A program made the position numbers and the translations under genes. Source: SpSt-28 sp036824555 (GTDB taxonomy: Archaea; Aenigmatarchaeota; Aenigmatarchaeia; CG10238-14; SpSt-28). From it: a stretch of 8,148 bases of DNA. The notes below the pieces were generated by a model. It did no database searches, had not been told where the DNA came from, and worked only from the letters and a program-made list of their open reading frames with translations. Where the stretch lies: contig DAISZX010000015.1 in the NCBI GenBank assembly GCA_036824555.1, positions 1-8,148 on the forward strand, written 5' to 3'. This document shows, piece after piece, positions 5,290-8,148 of the stretch; within the stretch, counting starts at the first letter, position 1; the number at the start of each line of letters is the position of its first letter.

Positions 5290-6878
5290 TCTATCTTAAA
5301 TCTAAGAATTGCTCCAATCCCACCCATACTCTTAAATCCTTTTCCCTCTTCTGTATCTTCAGATACAATACTAACTTTTGCTCCAAGTTCTTCCGCTTTT
5401 ATAACTATTTCATCGAATATCTCCTCTTGCCTCGATACACTCATTTCTTTACCACAAATTTCGCAGCTTATCTTTTCATCAACCTTTGCTATTACAGTCT
5501 TTTTGTGACCATTTTCACATACCAAATATTTTCTCACATACTCAAAATTTTCTAAAATTATCAATTCTTCAACGGCACCCATTTCCAGCGCTTTCATAGT
5601 CCTTTCTAAACCAATAACTACATTTTGTCCTTCTCTCAACTTAACAAAAAAATCGCTTAGAAGTTTTTTCTCCCTAAAAATCTCTGCTTGTTGTAGCAAA
5701 TCTTCAGACCTTTTAACCAATTCCTCTAGCCCATACTCATCAGTATATCCAACATCTTTTACACCAAGAACCTTACTTCTTATTTGATAGTGCAAGTAAT
5801 CTTCCTTCACTAATCTCTCCTTCACCGGTCCAGGACCACCAATTAGCACACCACTCACCTTTTCCTCCAAAAAAATATTCGAAGCTGCTTCTCCAACCTT
5901 AGTCAAAAATTCGTTTATCGCATCTTCTCTAAGTCTATCGTATCTTCCTTGAGAGTTGTGAACGAGCAAACAATTTGCAAAGTAATTTCCATAAGGTTTA
6001 ACTTCTAGATCATAGAAAAATATAGATGCCTCTACGAAAGTTTCACTAACATTTTTTATTTTTACCTCCTTAACCTCATTGCCTTCCAATACAAAAACTG
6101 TGTCTTGCTTCTCCAAATCTCCAGCAGATTTTTCCTCAATTCTGTCTCCTTTAACGAAAATTAAGTGATCATAACTCGCTATCAAAGCATCCTTTTCAAA
6201 GAAAATTTTCTTCGCTCTTTCAACTTTTCTTTTGTAAATTTCTTCAACAACACCAACTTTTAGCTTTCCGTCAACAAAGTCAAAGCATAGAACTTCATCA
6301 CCCTTTTTTATCTTATTTATTGGAATGTCTTTTCCGTTTGCCAATCTTACGAGAGTGGATTTGTGCAAACACATTCCACCTTTTACAGTTTTGCTTGGAA
6401 CAGTAGAATCTAACCTTTTCTTAACCAAAATTTTCTTTCCTTTTAATAAGCCAATTGTAGCTTCTTTTGCATCTAAAACTATTAATCCGTAAATATCCTT
6501 TTCCTTTACCATTTCTTTCAAAGGATCTAAAACAAAAACTTGATCGCACCAATAAATTTTAGTTTCGAGTTTTTCTGGCGGCTCAATTGCCCACAACCTA
6601 ATATCTTCTTTCCCCTCAAACTCAGATACGTTTCCTGCAAAGATAGCTAAGCCATTTGGAGGAGTTTGTTTGAAAAGACGTAGATATTGAATTATTTTTT
6701 CCAAAGCAGCGATAACATTCTTTCTTGTTGACTTGCTTTTTATGTTCTCTGCAGTAGACCTTTCTTGAATTAACTGATTTATAATTTCATAAAGGTTGTA
6801 GCCTGAAGGAATATAGACGGAAACTAGCTCTGTATGTCTACCTCTAATTCTTTCTAATTCTTTGATCAACTTTTTCAA
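5286..6878 (-). CDS. prf1: Archaeal peptide chain release factor aRF1, interrupted by an intein
   Basis: The precursor is 530 residues; removal of a 139-residue intein (170-308) leaves 391, close to the usual 400-420. aRF1 reads all three stop codons and triggers peptidyl-tRNA hydrolysis. The N domain has GRHTEL (13-18), the stop-decoding NIKS (45-48) and YWCDQVF (109-115, the YxCxxxF motif). The M domain is split by the intein exactly after VKGG-Met169 and resumes at Ser309 with SQGRYDRLRE. The spliced catalytic loop would thus read GGM instead of GGQ. The C domain has a putative zinc site (Cys454, His458, Cys472, Cys475) and ends in the typical GGIGAILRF. The start is uncertain: the best candidate is TTG at 6878, since the frame is open for 11 more codons upstream without ATG, GTG or TTG. 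It probably forms an operon with the sepF-like gene 41 bases upstream. Confidence 0.95.
   Translation of the reverse strand: MKKLIKELERIRGRHTELVSVYIPSGYNLYEIINQLIQERSTAENIKSKSTRKNVIAALEKIIQYLRLFKQTPPNGLAIFAGNVSEFEGKEDIRLWAIEPPEKLETKIYWCDQVFVLDPLKEMVKEKDIYGLIVLDAKEATIGLLKGKKILVKKRLDSTVPSKTVKGGMCLHKSTLVRLANGKDIPINKIKKGDEVLCFDFVDGKLKVGVVEEIYKRKVERAKKIFFEKDALIASYDHLIFVKGDRIEEKSAGDLEKQDTVFVLEGNEVKEVKIKNVSETFVEASIFFYDLEVKPYGNYFANCLLVHNSQGRYDRLREDAINEFLTKVGEAASNIFLEEKVSGVLIGGPGPVKERLVKEDYLHYQIRSKVLGVKDVGYTDEYGLEELVKRSEDLLQQAEIFREKKLLSDFFVKLREGQNVVIGLERTMKALEMGAVEELIILENFEYVRKYLVCENGHKKTVIAKVDEKISCEICGKEMSVSRQEEIFDEIVIKAEELGAKVSIVSEDTEEGKGFKSMGGIGAILRFKID
5955..6371 (-). mobile_element. Mini-intein in aRF1, without homing endonuclease
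   Basis: A 139-residue in-frame insertion has the splicing blocks of a Hint-fold intein. Block A starts with Cys1 (CLHKSTLVRLANGKDIPI). Block B is ASYDHLIFV, with SxxH in place of the usual TxxH. Block F is FYDLEVKPYGNYFAN, and block G is CLLVHN with penultimate His138 and terminal Asn139. The +1 extein residue is Ser. There is no LAGLIDADG or HNH domain and no space for one, so it cannot home by itself and persists by vertical inheritance. All residues for class 1 splicing are present, so it looks active. Additional cysteines at intein positions 29 and 134 could in principle respond to redox, but this is speculation. Confidence 0.95.
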
Positions 6879-6919
6879 CTTTAAGCTTTCGCCGCTAAAT
6901 CCTATCCACCTTTAAAAAG

Positions 6920-7255
6920 TTACTCTCTTACTATTTCAGCAAAAGAAGGAGCGAGAATTAAATAACCATCGGAAGTACCGACGATATCTATATTATTTTG
7001 CTTGCATCCCCTCTTCAATTTCATTATCAAAGTTTGTGCATAACCAAAATCCCTCTTTTGTAGTTCCTGAGTTTTAACGATCAATATCATTTGTTTGGCT
7101 AGCCTAACAATTTTATCTACGTCTTCAGCTTTAGAAATCTTCTCAATCTTTATTTTAAGTTTTTCCTTCACTTCCGGAATTCTCATTTCTTCAGTCTCAC
7201 TTAACTCAACTTCTTTTTCTTCTTTTCTCGAAGGAAAAAAATCGCTTATTGCCAT
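6920..7255 (-). CDS. sepF: SepF-like cell division protein
   Basis: This is a 111-residue protein. The C-terminal part, from about residue 33 (LKIKIEKISKAEDVDKIVRL) to TSDGYLILAPSFAEIVRE at the end, matches archaeal SepF, the FtsZ membrane anchor (formerly DUF552). The short N-terminus MAISDFFPSR followed by an acidic, charged linker fits the membrane-binding tip and linker of SepF. A longer frame could begin at a TTG at 7276, but a TATA box (TTTAAATA, 7277-7284) centred about 26 bases before the ATG at 7255 makes the ATG the likely first codon. It is followed by aRF1 after 41 bases on the same strand, so the two are probably cotranscribed. No ftsZ is in the window. Confidence 0.82.
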   Translation of the reverse strand: MAISDFFPSRKEEKEVELSETEEMRIPEVKEKLKIKIEKISKAEDVDKIVRLAKQMILIVKTQELQKRDFGYAQTLIMKLKRGCKQNNIDIVGTSDGYLILAPSFAEIVRE

Positions 7256-7276
7256 AGACTTTATTTTTAATCTCAA

Positions 7277-7284
7277 TATTTAAA
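7277..7284 (-). promoter_or_regulatory. TATA box of the sepF-aRF1 transcription unit
   Basis: TTTAAATA on the minus strand is centred about 26 bases upstream of the ATG at 7255. It predicts a leaderless mRNA and decides the start codon against the upstream TTG at 7276, which would lie before the transcription start. Confidence 0.55.
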
Positions 7285-7316
7285 GCTTTATTTTTGCTCT
7301 TGCTATAAAAACAAAA

Positions 7317-7325
7317 CATTTAAAT
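7317..7325 (+). promoter_or_regulatory. TATA box of the metallo-hydrolase gene
   Basis: ATTTAAAT in the sequence AAAACATTTAAATTC is centred about 25 bases before the ATG at 7345, with an A-rich BRE-like stretch before it. A second TATAAAA at about 7304-7310 could drive a short-leader transcript. An ATG at 7328 is out of frame and would be upstream of the predicted start. Confidence 0.5.
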
Positions 7326-7344
7326 TCATGCTTAAAAAGTCCAT

Positions 7345-8010
7345 ATGGATGTTCTTGGAATAGACATTCGTTGGTTAGGTCATGCATCTTTTAGAATAGA
7401 GAAAGAGCAAAAAATTTTCATCGACCCATTTCAATTGAAGTTGCCAGAAAAGGATGCAGATTTGATACTGATTACTCACGATCACTTTGACCATTGTAGT
7501 GTTGATGACATAAAAAAGCTTATAAATTCTCAAGCTGTTATAGTGGCAGCAAAAATGTGTAGGTCGAAGATAGATAACTTTAAGACAGAAGTAGCGAAGA
7601 TAATTTATTCTGTTCCTGGAGATAGAGTAAAAGTAAATAATGCGTCCATTGAAGCTGTGCCATCTTATAACGTCAATAAGTTTAGAGCGCCTGGAGTTGT
7701 GTTTCATCCCAGGGAAATGGATTATGTTGGATTTATTTTAGAAATAGATAAAGTGAGGATCTATCATGCTGGAGATACAGATTTTATTCCAGAAATGAAT
7801 AATCTAGGAAAAATCGATATAGCCCTTTTGCCGATAGGTGGAACTTATACTATGACTGTTGAAGAGGCTGTAGAAGCGGTAAAAGCGATAAAACCAAGGT
7901 ATACTATTCCAATGCATTATGGGAGCATAATCGGTAGCGAAAAAGATGCTGAAAGATTTGAGCAATTGGCTTCTAGCTATACAAAAGTTATCGTCATGAA
8001 GAAAGAATAA
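7345..8010 (+). CDS. Metallo-beta-lactamase-fold metal-dependent hydrolase, UPF0173 family
   Basis: This 221-residue protein has the length of UPF0173/UlaG-like hydrolases. The N-terminal WLGHASFRIE (10-19) is the family hallmark. HDHFDH (45-50) is the HxHxDH dinuclear metal motif, HAGDTD (141-146) supplies further ligands, GGTYTM (165-170) follows, and the last ligand is in MHYGS (190-194). The protein is expected to be a cytoplasmic, metal-dependent hydrolase of a phosphoester, lactone or related bond; the true substrate of the family is not established and cannot be read here. It is monocistronic, divergent from sepF, and its tail overlaps the convergent kinase gene by 17 bases. Confidence 0.93.
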   Translation: MDVLGIDIRWLGHASFRIEKEQKIFIDPFQLKLPEKDADLILITHDHFDHCSVDDIKKLINSQAVIVAAKMCRSKIDNFKTEVAKIIYSVPGDRVKVNNASIEAVPSYNVNKFRAPGVVFHPREMDYVGFILEIDKVRIYHAGDTDFIPEMNNLGKIDIALLPIGGTYTMTVEEAVEAVKAIKPRYTIPMHYGSIIGSEKDAERFEQLASSYTKVIVMKKE

Positions 8011-8148
8011 TTTTAGAAATCTCTTCCAACTTCTTATTCAACTCTTCAATAGTACCATCGTTTATTATCAAATAATCCGCAAGTTTTAAACATTCTCCAA
8101 CATTTTGTCCGTATTCTGGTTGATTTTTCCCCATATCGACTTCATCTA
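7994..8148 (-). CDS. C-terminal fragment of a probable P-loop nucleotide or dephospho-CoA kinase-like protein
   Basis: The last 50 residues of a gene that enters from beyond the window are visible. They read DEVDMGKNQPEYGQNVGE, then CLKLADYLIINDGTIEEL, then a short charged helix and a TGA stop. The ADYLIINDGTIEEL pattern, which precedes a C-terminal helix, is typical of P-loop kinases related to dephospho-CoA kinase, including the archaeal UPF0200 proteins and dNMP kinase-like relatives. The P-loop itself lies outside the window, so substrate and exact family are open. The final 17 bases overlap the end of the convergent hydrolase gene. Confidence 0.7.
   Translation of the reverse strand, partial: DEVDMGKNQPEYGQNVGECLKLADYLIINDGTIEELNKKLEEISKIILSS

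Noticed and set aside
5244..5555. A 103-codon plus-strand reading frame running from archease into the aRF1 tail
   Set aside because: It overlaps two solid genes and its Phe/Ser/Tyr-rich content is that of an AT-rich antisense frame.
6372..6374. Alternative intein junctions that would restore a Gln in the GGQ position
   Set aside because: Splicing chemistry fixes the junctions at Cys170 and His307-Asn308/Ser309. The only nearby Gln (310) aligns with the second residue after GGQ, and no allowed shift places it after GG.
5286..6878. aRF1 as Pelota/Dom34 or as a pseudogene
   Set aside because: NIKS, YxCxxxF, the GG-loop context and the GGIGAILRF end are release-factor features that Pelota lacks, and the frame has no interruption other than the in-frame intein.
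7375..7707. A 110-codon minus-strand reading frame inside the metallo-hydrolase gene
   Set aside because: It is antisense to a gene with all catalytic motifs intact, and its translation shows no domain pattern.
1..8148. CRISPR arrays, insertion sequences or prophage genes
   Set aside because: No regularly spaced direct repeats, transposase motifs or terminal inverted repeats were seen; the content is housekeeping.

Overview
The window is archaeal. It holds archaeal-type isoleucyl-tRNA synthetase, aIF2-alpha followed by Nop10, archease, an aRF1/eRF1-family release factor and a SepF-like division protein. Most genes have a TATA-like box about 25-27 bases before the start codon, as expected for leaderless archaeal transcripts. 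The DNA is AT-rich, but the tRNA stems are almost entirely G-C, which suggests a thermophile. Convergent genes overlap at their 3' ends and spacers are short, so the genome is compact. SepF implies FtsZ-based division, which argues against most crenarchaea. A small-genome thermophilic lineage such as a DPANN archaeon is possible, but the sequence does not prove it.

Layout: tRNA-Asn(GUU) on the minus strand (1-72); a 229-base spacer with a palindrome next to the tRNA; a dCMP deaminase-family gene (minus, 302-811); a divergent promoter region with a 10-bp inverted repeat; ileS (plus, 938-3871); nop10 (minus, 3855-4025), a small gene that overlaps the ileS end and is translationally coupled to aIF2-alpha (minus, 4022-4780); a divergent promoter; archease (plus, 4870-5289); the aRF1 gene with an in-frame mini-intein (minus, 5286-6878); a sepF-like gene (minus, 6920-7255), probably the first gene of an operon with aRF1; a divergent promoter; a UPF0173-type metallo-beta-lactamase-fold hydrolase (plus, 7345-8010); and the C-terminal end of a probable P-loop kinase (minus, 7994-8148, running off the window).

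Most genes serve translation: tRNA-Asn, Ile-tRNA charging, initiation (aIF2-alpha), rRNA pseudouridylation (Nop10), RNA ligation (archease with RtcB, which is not in the window) and termination (aRF1).

The most striking observation is in aRF1. A 139-residue mini-intein sits exactly at the catalytic GGQ tripeptide, and the residue before the splice junction is Met, encoded by ATG, instead of Gln. Splicing would therefore give a release factor with GGM where almost all class-1 release factors have GGQ. The stop-codon-reading motifs (NIKS, YxCxxxF) are intact, and genes in the window end in all three stop codons.
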